DNA of 64,000 nt. It comes from Sinorhizobium fredii USDA 257. Its GTDB lineage: Bacteria > Pseudomonadota > Alphaproteobacteria > Rhizobiales > Rhizobiaceae. Shown here in pieces: positions 1 to 10,261 of the stretch (position 1 is its first letter; every line of letters begins with the position of its first letter). The notes below the pieces were generated by a model, which was not told the DNA's origin, ran no database searches, and saw nothing but the letters and a program-made list of their open reading frames with translations. The stretch is from NCBI RefSeq assembly GCF_000265205.3, contig NC_018000.1:1798001-1862000 (forward strand), in the 5' to 3' direction. A program made the position numbers and the translations under genes.

Positions 1-1
1 C

Positions 2-2131
2 GCCGGGACGGCGAAGGTCCGTCTCGGCACCTGCGGCGGGGCGGTCCTCTGGATCAACGATGCCGAAGCGGGCTGGATGGCCCCCTATAGCCGCAATCTC
101 GAGGCTCGGGCCGAGTACGACCTGCCCTTGAAGGCCGGGCTCAACAAGGTCGAGATCTTCTTCGACGACCTTGCCGAGCGCGACGCCCGCTACTTCTTCC
201 AGCTCGACTACCTCTCGGGTCCCGTGGCCAGCGTAGCGCTCCCCGTTCCTTGCGAGAGCGAGGCAGCAAGCAGGATCGAGGACGTGCTCGACGGCATGCA
301 CTTCGACCGCCCCGCCTATTTCGAGGGCGACATCACGCTGCTTTTCGCCACACCGCTCCCGCTTGACGTCGGGGTCAATGTTGCCGTCGAAGGCGATTTC
401 ATGTCGACCGAGCGTTTCGACCACGACTTCGTGCTGAAGGCCGGCGAACGGCGCCTCGTCATCGGTCCTACCGAGAAGGCGCCAGCCGATTTCCGCCATT
501 TTCGCATCACGCTCGATGCCGGCGGCTTCGTCGCATCGCGCTCGCTGGGCGTGGAGATCTGCCACGCCGGCCGACAGGGTGAAGCACCGTCGTCGCTTGC
601 GGCTCGCATCACTGAAACGCTCGACGAGGTTTCCGAATTCTCCGAGCGCGACACAGTGCGCGCCTTCGCGCGGCTGGCGAGCGGGCGCCCGGGCGCGGAC
701 ACCGACGCGATGATCGAAGAGATCCTGCCGTCGATAGAGGATTGCCACGACTGCGCCGATTTCTCGCTCGTGCCGCTGATCTGGTCCCGCACAGTCTGGG
801 GCAAGGATATCGGCGAGCGGACGCGCGCCCGCATCGATCATGCCATTCTCAACTTTCGCTACTGGATGGACGAGCCAGGCAACGATGTGCAGTGGTACTT
901 CTCCGAAAACCATGCATTGCTGTTCCATACCTCGGCCTATCTTGCCGGCCACCTTCTTCCGGGCGCCACGTTCCGCCGCTCCCGCCGCAAGGGCGAGGAG
1001 CAAAGGGCGGTCGGCGCAGCCCGGGTGAGGGCTTGGCTCGACCATTTCGAAGCCTGGGAAATGGCGGAATTCAACTCCGCGCCCTATTTCCCCATCGACC
1101 TCAAGGGACTGACGGCGCTTGCAGCGCTTTCGCCCGATGCCGACATCGCCGAGCGTGCCAGGAAAGGTATCGTGCGACTGTGCGAGATAATTGCCCGCTC
1201 CGCCCACCACGGCATGATCACCGCCGCCCAGGGGCGCTCCTACGAACACACGCTCTGCGCCGGCCGCTCGCTCGAGCTTTCGGCCGTCGCGCGCCTGCTC
1301 TGGGGCAAGGGCTGGTACGGCCGCCGCGTGCACGCGCTGCCGCAGCTTGCCGTCTGCCTGCGAGATCACGGCCTCGTCGTGCCGGAAAGCCTGGCAGCGG
1401 TTGCCTGCCACCAGGGCGACGAGCACCAGGAATGGCGCTTCGCCCAGGGCGAAAACCGGTTCGCCGCACTCTATCACTACAAGGGACGGAATTTCGCGAT
1501 GGGCTCTGCCAGCCACTACCGCTGGCGCGAGTGGGGCTATCAGGAGACCGTTCTGCATCTCAGGATCGGCGAGCGTCCGGAAGCAGCGGTCTGGATCAAT
1601 CATCCGGGCGAGACGATCCAGTTCGGGTACGGCCGACCTTCCTTTTGGGGTGGTTGCGGCGCCCTCCCTCGCGCGCACCAGTACAGAGGGTTGGCCGTAC
1701 TCGACTTTTCGACCTTCGAGGAGCAGCCTGATTTCACCCACGCCTGGTTCCCGATCGCCGAGTTCGACGAGAGCGCAATAAGAGGCAAGCGCGCCTTCGC
1801 GCGTAGTGGACGCGGCGCCGTCGCCCTCATCGGCAGCGGTGACCTGGAACTGGTGCAAGTCGGCCCCTCGGCCAAGATGGAACTGCGCCAGTACGGCCGC
1901 AAGACACGCTGGATCGTCCGGGTCTGCGACGCCACCAGGATCGAATCCGTCGAAACGAGATTTGCCGGCCTTTCGGTGGAGGAGACCGAGGAGGGCACGC
2001 TTGTCATCGATGATCCCGATTACGGCCGTGTGGTGTTCCGCAAGGACGGATCGACGTTGGCCGAGGGCCGCACAATCGCACCGCTGGATTTCCCGGTCGC
2101 CGGCGAGGTCGCCATGCTGACCGCGGGATGA
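2..2131 (+). CDS. Lyase-like (alpha/alpha-toroid type) hypothetical protein, 5' partial
   Basis: The reading frame is open to the left edge, so the true start lies outside the window; the first visible ATG (77) is internal. About 709 residues are seen. I do not recognise a named family with certainty. The middle part is helical and Trp/His-rich, with blocks such as WYFSENHALLFH and GRSYEHT, and the C-terminal third looks beta-rich. That layout resembles toroid-type polysaccharide lyases and heparinase-like proteins, whose active sites use Asn, His and Tyr. No signal peptide can be judged because the N-terminus is missing. It is followed after 88 bases by a sugar-binding protein gene and shares an operon direction with a KduD-like dehydrogenase, so a role in breaking down a uronic-acid-containing oligosaccharide is a reasonable inference, not a demonstrated one. 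Confidence 0.6.
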   Translation, partial: AGTAKVRLGTCGGAVLWINDAEAGWMAPYSRNLEARAEYDLPLKAGLNKVEIFFDDLAERDARYFFQLDYLSGPVASVALPVPCESEAASRIEDVLDGMHFDRPAYFEGDITLLFATPLPLDVGVNVAVEGDFMSTERFDHDFVLKAGERRLVIGPTEKAPADFRHFRITLDAGGFVASRSLGVEICHAGRQGEAPSSLAARITETLDEVSEFSERDTVRAFARLASGRPGADTDAMIEEILPSIEDCHDCADFSLVPLIWSRTVWGKDIGERTRARIDHAILNFRYWMDEPGNDVQWYFSENHALLFHTSAYLAGHLLPGATFRRSRRKGEEQRAVGAARVRAWLDHFEAWEMAEFNSAPYFPIDLKGLTALAALSPDADIAERARKGIVRLCEIIARSAHHGMITAAQGRSYEHTLCAGRSLELSAVARLLWGKGWYGRRVHALPQLAVCLRDHGLVVPESLAAVACHQGDEHQEWRFAQGENRFAALYHYKGRNFAMGSASHYRWREWGYQETVLHLRIGERPEAAVWINHPGETIQFGYGRPSFWGGCGALPRAHQYRGLAVLDFSTFEEQPDFTHAWFPIAEFDESAIRGKRAFARSGRGAVALIGSGDLELVQVGPSAKMELRQYGRKTRWIVRVCDATRIESVETRFAGLSVEETEEGTLVIDDPDYGRVVFRKDGSTLAEGRTIAPLDFPVAGEVAMLTAG

Positions 2132-2219
2132 CGATCCGGGCGCCGGTCGGGAGAAACCGGTGCCTGTCCAAAAGGCGAGCGGGAGAAGGCTCGCGCATCA
2201 AGAGGAGGAGGAGAAGATA

Positions 2220-3488
2220 ATGACCAAGACAGGGACAATGCTCGCGGCTTTCGCCGTCGGACTTCTGACGTCCACGGCCGCAATGGCCGGCGACGTGCGC
2301 ATCATGTGGTATTCGGACGGAGTCGAAGGCGAGGTCCTCAAGGATCTGCTCGACCGCTTCATGAAGGAGAACCCGGGGATCAACGTCATCCTCGACAACG
2401 TCTCCTACAGCGTCGTTCGCGAACAGCTGCCTGTGCAACTCGAGGCCGGAAACGGCCCGGATATTGCGCGCGTCACCAACCTGAAGGCCCAGAGCCAGCA
2501 CTGGCTTGATCTTCGCCCGCTTGTTGCCGATGCCGCCTACTGGGACGCGAACTTCGGCGACCAGGCCGACTGGATGCGCCCGGACGGCTCCACCCAGATT
2601 TCCGGCTTCATGACGCAGATCACCATCGCCGGCGGCTTCGCCAACAAGACGCTGTTCGACCAGGCCGGTGTCGCGATCCCGGGCAAGGATGCGACCTGGG
2701 ACGACTGGGCGAAGGCGGCGAAGCAGGTCGCGGAGAGCCAGCAGGTGCCCTTCCCGATGGCGCTCGACCGCTCGGGCCATCGGCTTAGCGGACCGAACCT
2801 CTCCTTTGGTGCCAACTACATCGGTGCCGACGGCAAGCCGGCGCCGCTTGACAAAGGCTCGAAAGCCTTCCTCGAAAAGTTCGTCGGCTGGATCGCCGAT
2901 GGCACCATGAGCAAGGACGTCTGGGTGTCGGCCGCCGGCTCCACCTATCGCGCCGCCGCCGACGACTTCATCAACGGTCAGCTCGTCTACTATTATTCCG
3001 GCTCATGGCAGATTCCGAACTTCTCCACCAAGATCGGCTCGAACTTCGACTGGGTGGCGACGGGCAGCCCCTGCGGACCGGCGAACTGTACCGGCATGAC
3101 CGGCGGCGCCGGGCTCGTGGCGGTCAAGTACACGAAGAACCCCAAGGAAGTCGCCAAGGTGATGGACTACCTCGCCCGCGAGGACATCGTGAAGGAATTC
3201 TCGGAGCGCACGTTGTTCCTGCCCGCGCATAAGGGCGTCCTTGCGAAGGGGCTCGACTTCAAAACCGACGACCCCCAGGCGAAAGCTGCGCTCGCCGAAT
3301 TCATCGACGCAAGCAAGACGCTGTCCGATCTCGCCCGCAAGCTGCCCGGCTGGCACTGGTCCGATACGGTCTATGGGGCCCTCGTCACCCGTGTGAGCCA
3401 GGCTGCCGCCGGCGAGATGCCGCTCCAGGAGGCGGTCACCCGCATCGATGCCGACATTGCCGCCAAGGTGAAGGATTCGGGTCTCTAG
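2220..3488 (+). CDS. ABC transporter sugar-binding protein (family 1)
   Basis: Periplasmic solute-binding protein of the COG1653 (UgpB/MalE-like) type, 422 residues, the usual length. The start at 2220 is chosen because it follows a strong purine-rich ribosome site (AGGAGGAGGAG) and gives a clean signal peptide of about 23 residues ending AMA before GDVRIMW. The mature part shows the typical start of such proteins, with a long first beta strand and the LLDRFMKENPGI block. It precedes two permeases and an ATPase, so it supplies the ligand specificity of that importer. The ligand is not visible from sequence. The adjoining KduD-like gene and lyase-like gene make a uronide or oligo-uronide plausible. 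Confidence 0.9.
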   Translation: MTKTGTMLAAFAVGLLTSTAAMAGDVRIMWYSDGVEGEVLKDLLDRFMKENPGINVILDNVSYSVVREQLPVQLEAGNGPDIARVTNLKAQSQHWLDLRPLVADAAYWDANFGDQADWMRPDGSTQISGFMTQITIAGGFANKTLFDQAGVAIPGKDATWDDWAKAAKQVAESQQVPFPMALDRSGHRLSGPNLSFGANYIGADGKPAPLDKGSKAFLEKFVGWIADGTMSKDVWVSAAGSTYRAAADDFINGQLVYYYSGSWQIPNFSTKIGSNFDWVATGSPCGPANCTGMTGGAGLVAVKYTKNPKEVAKVMDYLAREDIVKEFSERTLFLPAHKGVLAKGLDFKTDDPQAKAALAEFIDASKTLSDLARKLPGWHWSDTVYGALVTRVSQAAAGEMPLQEAVTRIDADIAAKVKDSGL

Positions 3489-3506
3489 ACACGGTCACCA
3501 AAACGC

Positions 3507-3549
3507 GGCCGACGGCACCAAGCCTCCAGGACGGAGTGCGCCGTCGGCC
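3507..3549 (+). terminator. Intercistronic hairpin after the binding-protein gene
   Basis: GGCCGACGGC (3507-3516) and GCCGTCGGCC (3540-3549) form a perfect 10-bp stem with a 23-nt loop. It has no T-run, so it is more likely an mRNA-stabilising or partial attenuation hairpin, which would let the binding protein be made in excess over the permeases, than a full terminator. Confidence 0.6.
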
Positions 3550-3647
3550 ACGCGCCATCCGCGCGCCACAGCACGTTGAAGCGCCAGATACCGGGCTGTG
3601 ACGCAACTTATGGTCACTCGCTATCTGCGTCGTCAGGGAGGCAAACG

Positions 3648-4676
3648 ATGAAGGCAGAAACTCCTAGACCGACCGGCTCGGGTTTCGGCGAAGCGATCAT
3701 GATCCCGGTCCGTCTCGCGATGGGCCTGATCGACGCACCCCTGCGCTGGGTGCAACGCAAGCTTGGCCTTGGCGGCATGGCGGCCTTTTTCCTGCTGCCC
3801 AACATGCTGATCTTCGGCATCTTCGTGCTGCTGCCTTTCTTCATCAACTTCGCCTATTCGATGACCGGCGGAACGGCGCTCTTCCTCGACGACCGAACCT
3901 TCGTCGGCACGGATCAATACGTCCGGCTTTTCGATTGCTCAAACTATCTCGACCCGAATAGCTGCACCGAGGACACCTTCTGGACCGCCGTCGGCAACAC
4001 TGCCTGGTTCGTCGTTCTGCAGGTGACGCTGATGATCCTCTTCTCGCTCGTCACCGCGCTGATCCTCAACCGCGAGCTGATGGCGCGCAGCTTCTGGCGA
4101 GCCGTCTTCTTCTTTCCCGTCCTTTTGTCCCCCGTCGTCGTCGGCCTGATCTGGAAATGGATCCTGCAGCGGCAGGGCCTGTTGAACTTCGCGCTCTACG
4201 GCTTCGGGTTCCAGCCTTATACCTGGCTCAACGACCGCAACTGGGCCTTTGCCGCAGCGGTCGGCGTCTCGATCTGGGCGCATATGGGTTTCTACACGCT
4301 GATCCTGCTTGCCGGCCTGCAGGCCATCCCGAAGGATCTCTACGAAGCAGCCGAGATGGACGGCACCCGGCCGGCGCGCGCCTTTTGGCGCATCACCTTG
4401 CCGCTGCTCATGCCCAACCTGCTCGTCGTCATCGTGCTCGTCCTCATCCGAGCCGTGCAGATCTTCGACGAGGTCTACGTCCTCACCGGCGGCGGTCCGG
4501 GCACCAGTACGCTCTATCTCACGCAATACATTTACGAGACCGGTTTTGCGACGCAGTTGCGAAACCCCGGCCTTGCCGCAGCCGCGTCGATCCTCATGGG
4601 CGTCGTGCTCATCGTCCTGACACTGATCCAGCTTGGACTCGGCCGCTCCAGTGAGAAAAATGGGAGCCGCAAATGA
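3648..4676 (+). CDS. ABC sugar transporter permease (MalF/UgpA type)
   Basis: Inner-membrane permease of 342 residues with about six to seven hydrophobic segments. The EAA cytoplasmic loop is clear (YEAAEMDGTRPARAFWRITLPLL), and it is the docking site for the ATPase. The start at 3648 follows AGGGAGGCAAACG; the upstream in-frame extension lacks membrane character. It overlaps the second permease by four bases (ATGA), a sign of translational coupling. The cytoplasmic N-terminus of about 50 residues before the first membrane helix is normal for MalF-like subunits. Confidence 0.93.
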   Translation: MKAETPRPTGSGFGEAIMIPVRLAMGLIDAPLRWVQRKLGLGGMAAFFLLPNMLIFGIFVLLPFFINFAYSMTGGTALFLDDRTFVGTDQYVRLFDCSNYLDPNSCTEDTFWTAVGNTAWFVVLQVTLMILFSLVTALILNRELMARSFWRAVFFFPVLLSPVVVGLIWKWILQRQGLLNFALYGFGFQPYTWLNDRNWAFAAAVGVSIWAHMGFYTLILLAGLQAIPKDLYEAAEMDGTRPARAFWRITLPLLMPNLLVVIVLVLIRAVQIFDEVYVLTGGGPGTSTLYLTQYIYETGFATQLRNPGLAAAASILMGVVLIVLTLIQLGLGRSSEKNGSRK

Positions 4677-5725
4677 GCAGGATTGCCGCATTCATCTTCC
4701 GACGCAAAGGCCGCAACGGCTGGCACTGGACGGATATCGTAACCTGGATCTGGTTGGTCGGCGGCCTTTTCATCATGTTCGGCCCTGCCGTCTGGCTCGT
4801 CGGCTCGTCCTTCAAGTCGCCGGCGGCGCTCGCCGAATTCCCGCCGACGATCCTGCCCTATGTCACCCAGAAGGCGACCGTCGACGGCTATGACAAGCCA
4901 CTTGATCTCTACGACGTGACGCTGCCGGACGGCAACAAGGCGGTTTTGGCCGAGGTCCGCCGCATCGGCGTCATCAGCCAGATGGTCGATCCGGAAAAAC
5001 CGGGAGAGATCATCAAGGTCAACATAGCGCAGCGCAAGCCGGTCAGGACCATGGCTTTCGCGACGACCAACTATACCGAGCCGTTCATCCATTTCGACTT
5101 CGTGCGTTACCTCTGGAATTCTGTCTTCGTGACTGTGACGGCAACGCTGATCACCCTCGTCGTCAACTCGATGGCAGCCTTCGCGCTCAGCAAATACGAA
5201 TTCCGCGGGCGAAGCTTCGCAATGCTCCTGATCCTCGCGACGCTGATGGTGCCGCTTTCGGTCATCATGGTGCCGCTTTATTCGATCGTCTCGGCACTCG
5301 GCCTCTTCAACAACCTCTGGGGCGTGATCCTGCCGACGGTGGCAACGCCGACCGGCGTATTCATCCTCCGCCAGTACATGCTTACAATTCCCGACGAATT
5401 GATCGACGCCGCACGCATGGACAAGGCCTCGGAGTGGCAGATCTACTGGCGCATCGTCCTGCCGCTGACGGCGCCGGCTCTTGCCGTTCTTGCGATCTTC
5501 TCCGTCGTCTGGCGCTGGAACGATTTCCTCTGGCCGCTGATCGTGCTGTCGCGCAAGGAGCTCTATACGTTGCAGGTCGGCTTGAGCATCTATTCCGGCG
5601 AACTCAACGTGCAGTGGCACTTCATTCTCGCCATGACCGTCGTGACCATGATCCCGGTCGTTCTGGTCTTCATCTTCCTGCAGCGCTTTATCACCACCGG
5701 CATTGCCGGAACCGGACTGAAATAA
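4673..5725 (+). CDS. ABC sugar transporter permease (MalG/UgpE type)
   Basis: Second permease subunit, 350 residues. The EAA loop reads DAARMDKASEWQIYWRIVLPL. Between the first and second membrane helices there is an unusually long periplasmic region of about 110 residues (roughly residues 45-150) that contains several charged strands. Short-loop MalG proteins lack this, but it occurs in some rhizobial carbohydrate permeases. It pairs with the permease just upstream to form the channel. Confidence 0.92.
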   Translation: MSRIAAFIFRRKGRNGWHWTDIVTWIWLVGGLFIMFGPAVWLVGSSFKSPAALAEFPPTILPYVTQKATVDGYDKPLDLYDVTLPDGNKAVLAEVRRIGVISQMVDPEKPGEIIKVNIAQRKPVRTMAFATTNYTEPFIHFDFVRYLWNSVFVTVTATLITLVVNSMAAFALSKYEFRGRSFAMLLILATLMVPLSVIMVPLYSIVSALGLFNNLWGVILPTVATPTGVFILRQYMLTIPDELIDAARMDKASEWQIYWRIVLPLTAPALAVLAIFSVVWRWNDFLWPLIVLSRKELYTLQVGLSIYSGELNVQWHFILAMTVVTMIPVVLVFIFLQRFITTGIAGTGLK

Positions 5726-5735
5726 GGGGGGCACC

Positions 5736-6801
<1,066 letters not shown>

Positions 6802-6818
<17 letters not shown>

Positions 6819-7560
6819 TCTTACCGGCAAGACGGCACTCGTGACCGGCGCCCGGACGGGCCTCGGCCAGGGAATGGCATTGGCGCTCGCACGGGCGGGC
6901 GCCAATGTCGCGGCGCTCGGCTCCTCGCCGATGGCACAAACAGCAGAGCTGGTTCAGCAAGCGGGCGTACGCTTCCGCGCCCTGCAGGTTGACCTGTCGA
7001 AGCCATTCGACGCGGCCGCGCTTGTCGACGAGGTCGTAACCGCCTTCGGCGGCATCGACATCCTCGTGAACAATGCCGGCATCATTCGCCGTGCCGACCT
7101 CCTCGACTATACCGAGGAAGATTGGGACAGCGTCATCGACGTCAATCTGAAGGCTGTATTCTTCCTGTCGCAAGCGGTCGCCCGGCACATGGTAGGGACC
7201 GGACGCGCCGGGCGGCTCATCAACATCGCCTCCATGCTGACATTCCAGGGCGGGATCCGCGTCCCGGCCTATTCCGCTTCGAAGCACGGCGTCGCGGGCC
7301 TCACCAAGGCCATGGCGAACGAACTGGCCCCGCATGGAATAACCGTTAACGCCATCGCCCCGGGCTATATGGCAACCGACAACACCGAGGCGCTGCGCAA
7401 TGATGCCGAGCGCAACGCCCAGATTTCGGCACGCATCCCGATGGGGCGCTGGGGCACCCCGGGCGACCTGAGCACCGCGGTCCTCTTCTTTGCCTCCCCA
7501 GCCTCCGCCTATGTGACCGGTACTGTGCTCCCTGTCGACGGCGGCTGGCTGGTTCGCTAG
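6802..7560 (+). CDS. kduD: KduD-like short-chain dehydrogenase (2-deoxy-D-gluconate 3-dehydrogenase / 2-dehydro-3-deoxygluconate 5-dehydrogenase)
   Basis: Classical SDR of 252 residues, matching the length of KduD. Cofactor motif TGARTGLGQG, NNAG motif, Ser and the YSASK catalytic pair are all present, and the whole sequence reads like KduD (FDLTGKTALVTG at the start, GTVLPVDGGWLVR at the end). KduD acts after uronate lyase cleavage, reducing 2,5-diketo-3-deoxygluconate to 2-keto-3-deoxygluconate. The TTG at 6802 is chosen as start because AGAGGG lies at the right distance and the protein then begins at the usual position; it overlaps the ATPase gene. No kduI partner is seen in the window. 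Confidence 0.85.
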
Positions 7561-7663
7561 TGCTGCGTTCTTCCGAGGGCTACCGTCCAGCGAAGCTCTG
7601 CCATCAATGCGAAGCCGCCGTACCCGATCCAGGCCCTAGAAGAATCTCGGCGCGCGAAGCAAA

Positions 7664-7683
7664 TTGAATCTAAGTTGAATCTA
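7664..7683. promoter_or_regulatory. Tandem repeat TTGAATCTA in the 7561-7948 gap
   Basis: The 388-base gap before the DJ-1/PfpI gene contains two copies of TTGAATCTA (7664-7672 and 7675-7683) with an 11-bp period, that is, on the same face of the helix. They sit in an AT-rich patch that differs from the surrounding DNA. This could be a binding site or promoter element. Nothing else was recognised in the gap. Confidence 0.35.
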
Positions 7684-7948
7684 TAGTTATTTGATACCGC
7701 CGGATGCCTGACAGCGTTTGGAATTGGCACGCGCAGCCGGGCTGGGAAAGACGCGGCCATCAACGCCCGCTGAACCACCGCCTCCAGTTCGCAAGAAGAT
7801 TGGTCTCGAGTTTAGACTGAGGCTGTGGGTCTGGAATAAATGTCGCAAGCGAGCATGTCACGAAGGCGGAGCCCGCCGGACTGAGAAACCAATCCATGCA
7901 GGCGGATGGAGTCCGTCCGCGGCTTTCAACCACGAGGAGGAGAAGACT

Positions 7949-8542
7949 ATGCCAGGCAAGAAGATTCTCATGCTTACCGGTGATTTCACCGAAGAATACG
8001 AAATCTTCGTCTTCCAGCAGGCCATGGAGGCCGTCGGTCATACGGTCCATGTCGTCTGCCCGGACAAGAAGGCCGGCGACATACTGCGGACCTCCCTGCA
8101 CGACTTCGAAGGCGACCAGACCTACACCGAGAAACTCGGCCACAATGTCGTCATCAACAAGACGTTCGCGGAAGCAGAAACTCAACTCGACGAGTATCAC
8201 GCCGTTTACTGCGCCGGTGGCCGCGGACCGGAATACATCCGCACCGACAAGCGCGTGCAGGCCATCGTGCGGCATTTCCACGAAAAGCAGAAGCCGATTT
8301 TCACGATCTGCCACGGCGTACAAATTCTGGTCGCCGTCGACGGTGTCGTGCGCGGCAAGAAGGTCGGCGCTCTGGGCGCCTGCGAGCCGGAAGTCACGCT
8401 GGCCGGCGGCACCTATATCGACCTCTCCCCCACCGAGGCCTATGTCGACGGCACGATGGTATCGGCAAAGGGCTGGACGGCCCTTGCCGCCTTCATGCGG
8501 GAGTGCCTTAAGGTTCTCGGCACCGAGATCTACCACAATTGA
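7949..8542 (+). CDS. DJ-1/PfpI family protein (class I glutamine amidotransferase-like)
   Basis: 197 residues, typical of the DJ-1/PfpI superfamily. The nucleophile elbow is FTICHGVQ with the cysteine at residue 121 followed by His, and an upstream acidic residue (E16 region, EEYE) is in place for activating it. Members include glyoxalase III, deglycases and stress proteases, so the exact reaction is open. The start follows GAGGAGGAGAAGACT. It stands alone between the kduD operon and a convergent minus-strand cluster. The long leader upstream suggests its own promoter. Confidence 0.85.
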   Translation: MPGKKILMLTGDFTEEYEIFVFQQAMEAVGHTVHVVCPDKKAGDILRTSLHDFEGDQTYTEKLGHNVVINKTFAEAETQLDEYHAVYCAGGRGPEYIRTDKRVQAIVRHFHEKQKPIFTICHGVQILVAVDGVVRGKKVGALGACEPEVTLAGGTYIDLSPTEAYVDGTMVSAKGWTALAAFMRECLKVLGTEIYHN

Positions 8543-8550
8543 TGGACTGC

Positions 8551-8580
8551 GAGCCCGGCTCACGATCGTGCGCCAGGCTC
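8551..8580. terminator. Possible bidirectional terminator between convergent genes
   Basis: GAGCC (8551-8555) pairs with GGCTC (8576-8580) around an inner self-complementary CACGATCGTG (8561-8570). It lies between the stop codons of the convergent DJ-1 and M24 genes. No T-run follows on either strand. Confidence 0.3.
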
Positions 8581-8608
8581 CGTCTTCCCGCAGGAGTTTC
8601 GCCCGCCG

Positions 8609-9796
8609 CTATAGCGCGCCGCGGTTCCAGCCGCGCCCTCTGTTGCCGAACATCTCGTATCCGTCCTTCGTGACGGCGAGCGTGTCCTCGAGCTTGATGA
8701 AACCGCGCTTCGGGTGAAGCATCGTCGTTTCGACGGAAATGACCATGCCTGCCTCCAGAGGTCGATCCGCGTCGACGCCTTCATAGGCGACCGGGTGGTT
8801 GGTCATCAGGAAAGGTGCTTCGTGGCTGATGAGACCCATGCCGTGGCAGAAGAAGTCGGTAAAGGCGGCCGAAGGCGAGCTTTTCAAAACCTCTTCCGCC
8901 GCCGCAATCATTTCGCGGCCCGAAGCCCCGGCCGTGATCCTGGCGAAGGCCGCCTGCTGGATCGACTCGACTTCAGCTAACAGATCCTCGAGCTCAGAAT
9001 CGGGCTCGCCGAGCACGCCCATGCGGCAAAGGTCACCGATATAGCCGTGATAGTTGCCGCCGGAATCGATCGAAAGCACCTCGCCCTTCGCCCACGCCTG
9101 CGGCGAGGCCGCACGGTTGTGACTGGCGCCGAGGGTCAGCAGGCAATACTCGAAATGCAGGCCGCGATTGGTCTCCTCCCGCCTGAGGCGTTCAATGATC
9201 TCCGCCTTGGTGGATCCCTCCCGTGCCGCCGCGATGGTGGCGAGCATGGAATCGGTGATCAGCTCGGAGGCAAGCTTGAGTTTTTCCAACTCCTGCGGCG
9301 TCTTGATAGCGCGCAGTCGCTCGAGCGTGTGCGTCGCGTCCACAAAACGCGAACCCTCAAGACGAGAAGTAAGCAGGTCCCGCGCATCGGAGGGCAGGAA
9401 GGGCGGCTCGATGCCGATGCGAGCACCCGCCTTGCCGATCTTCTTCAGGTGCTCGACCGCGAGCGCTGCCGCATCGAGCGTACCCCAGGTCGCAGTATGG
9501 ACGGCGGGCGTCCAGAAGGGGTTGTTCTGATGTTCTCCCCCTTCCATGCGGTTGCCAACATAGGCTGAGTGCTCGGGTGAGCCCTTCTCATAAACGACGA
9601 TCGGCAGATAACGGCTGTGGCCGATCGCATCCATTGCGGCGAAGAAGATGAACTTGTAGCCACCCAGCAGGTACTGCGTATTGTGCTTGGAGGTGGCGAG
9701 CAGCACGTCGATACCCGCCTCCTCCATCAGCCTGTCGAGTTTCGCCGCATCGAAGGGCGGTTCCGCCGCCTGCGCTTCGCTTGGACTGATGTTCAC
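8609..9796 (-). CDS. M24 family Xaa-Pro peptidase / creatinase-like metalloprotein
   Basis: 395 residues from a GTG start at 9796, which follows AGGAG at seven bases; the longer open frame upstream is rejected because it lacks the family pattern. The N-terminal creatinase-type domain (LDRLMEEAGIDVLLATS) is followed by the pita-bread domain. All five metal-ligand positions can be seen: the Asp pair in IDSGGNYHGYIGDL, His in FCHGMGLISHEAP, Glu in VISVETT and Glu in IKLEDTLAV. The family hydrolyses Xaa-Pro bonds or C-N bonds of small compounds such as creatine. It is the last gene of a four-gene operon whose other members are of unknown role. Confidence 0.85.
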   Translation of the reverse strand: MNISPSEAQAAEPPFDAAKLDRLMEEAGIDVLLATSKHNTQYLLGGYKFIFFAAMDAIGHSRYLPIVVYEKGSPEHSAYVGNRMEGGEHQNNPFWTPAVHTATWGTLDAAALAVEHLKKIGKAGARIGIEPPFLPSDARDLLTSRLEGSRFVDATHTLERLRAIKTPQELEKLKLASELITDSMLATIAAAREGSTKAEIIERLRREETNRGLHFEYCLLTLGASHNRAASPQAWAKGEVLSIDSGGNYHGYIGDLCRMGVLGEPDSELEDLLAEVESIQQAAFARITAGASGREMIAAAEEVLKSSPSAAFTDFFCHGMGLISHEAPFLMTNHPVAYEGVDADRPLEAGMVISVETTMLHPKRGFIKLEDTLAVTKDGYEMFGNRGRGWNRGAL

Positions 9797-9816
9797 GGGT
9801 TTTCTCCTGTGCGCCT

Positions 9817-10230
9817 TCAGGTAACAGGCGGGATTAATCGGAAATCCGGCAGGTCGCGAAGCGCGCGCTCGGGGCCGGCAGGCGAATAGACGACAAACAG
9901 TTGCATAGGACCGGATCCCGTGTTCTTCGTCGAGTGGAACCGGCTTTCCGGTACATAGACCGTGCAACCGGGCCCGACCTTCTGCGTCACCGGATTACCG
10001 TTCTCGTCCTCCACCATTTGTTCGCCCTCGCCCGAAATGACGAAGATGATCTCCTCAGAGCCGGGATGATTGTGACGCGCATGCCCCTCGCCGCTCGGCA
10101 AGTCCACCACACCACCCGAGAAGCGCTCGGCCCCGTTGACCTCCGGCGCGACGGTAAGCGCAAGCCGACCCCAGTCGAAGCCGAAGCTCGCTACATCCAT
10201 CGGGTAGAGAAAATATCTGTCCTTCGCCAT
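9817..10230 (-). CDS. Small cupin-domain protein
   Basis: 137 residues, one beta-barrel cupin. The metal-binding signature is visible as HARHNHPGSEEIIFVISGEGE followed by FHSTKNTG, with two His, one Glu and a distal His, so it probably binds a divalent metal. The start at 10230 has GGAGGAGG upstream. It sits 31 bases after the TIM-barrel gene and 20 before the M24 gene on the same strand. Cupins of this kind act as isomerases, dioxygenases or ligand sensors; none of these can be chosen from the sequence. Confidence 0.8.
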   Translation of the reverse strand: MAKDRYFLYPMDVASFGFDWGRLALTVAPEVNGAERFSGGVVDLPSGEGHARHNHPGSEEIIFVISGEGEQMVEDENGNPVTQKVGPGCTVYVPESRFHSTKNTGSGPMQLFVVYSPAGPERALRDLPDFRLIPPVT

Positions 10231-10261
10231 GCCGCGGCCTCCTCCGCATCTTTGCCTCGCT

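Noticed and set aside
742..1731. 329-residue plus-strand frame inside the first gene
   Set aside because: It is arginine- and proline-rich, as expected of a shifted frame in GC-rich DNA, and it overlaps a well-formed protein frame completely.
7720..7745. TGGCACG resembling the -24 half of a sigma-54 promoter
   Set aside because: No TTGC-like -12 element follows at the required spacing.
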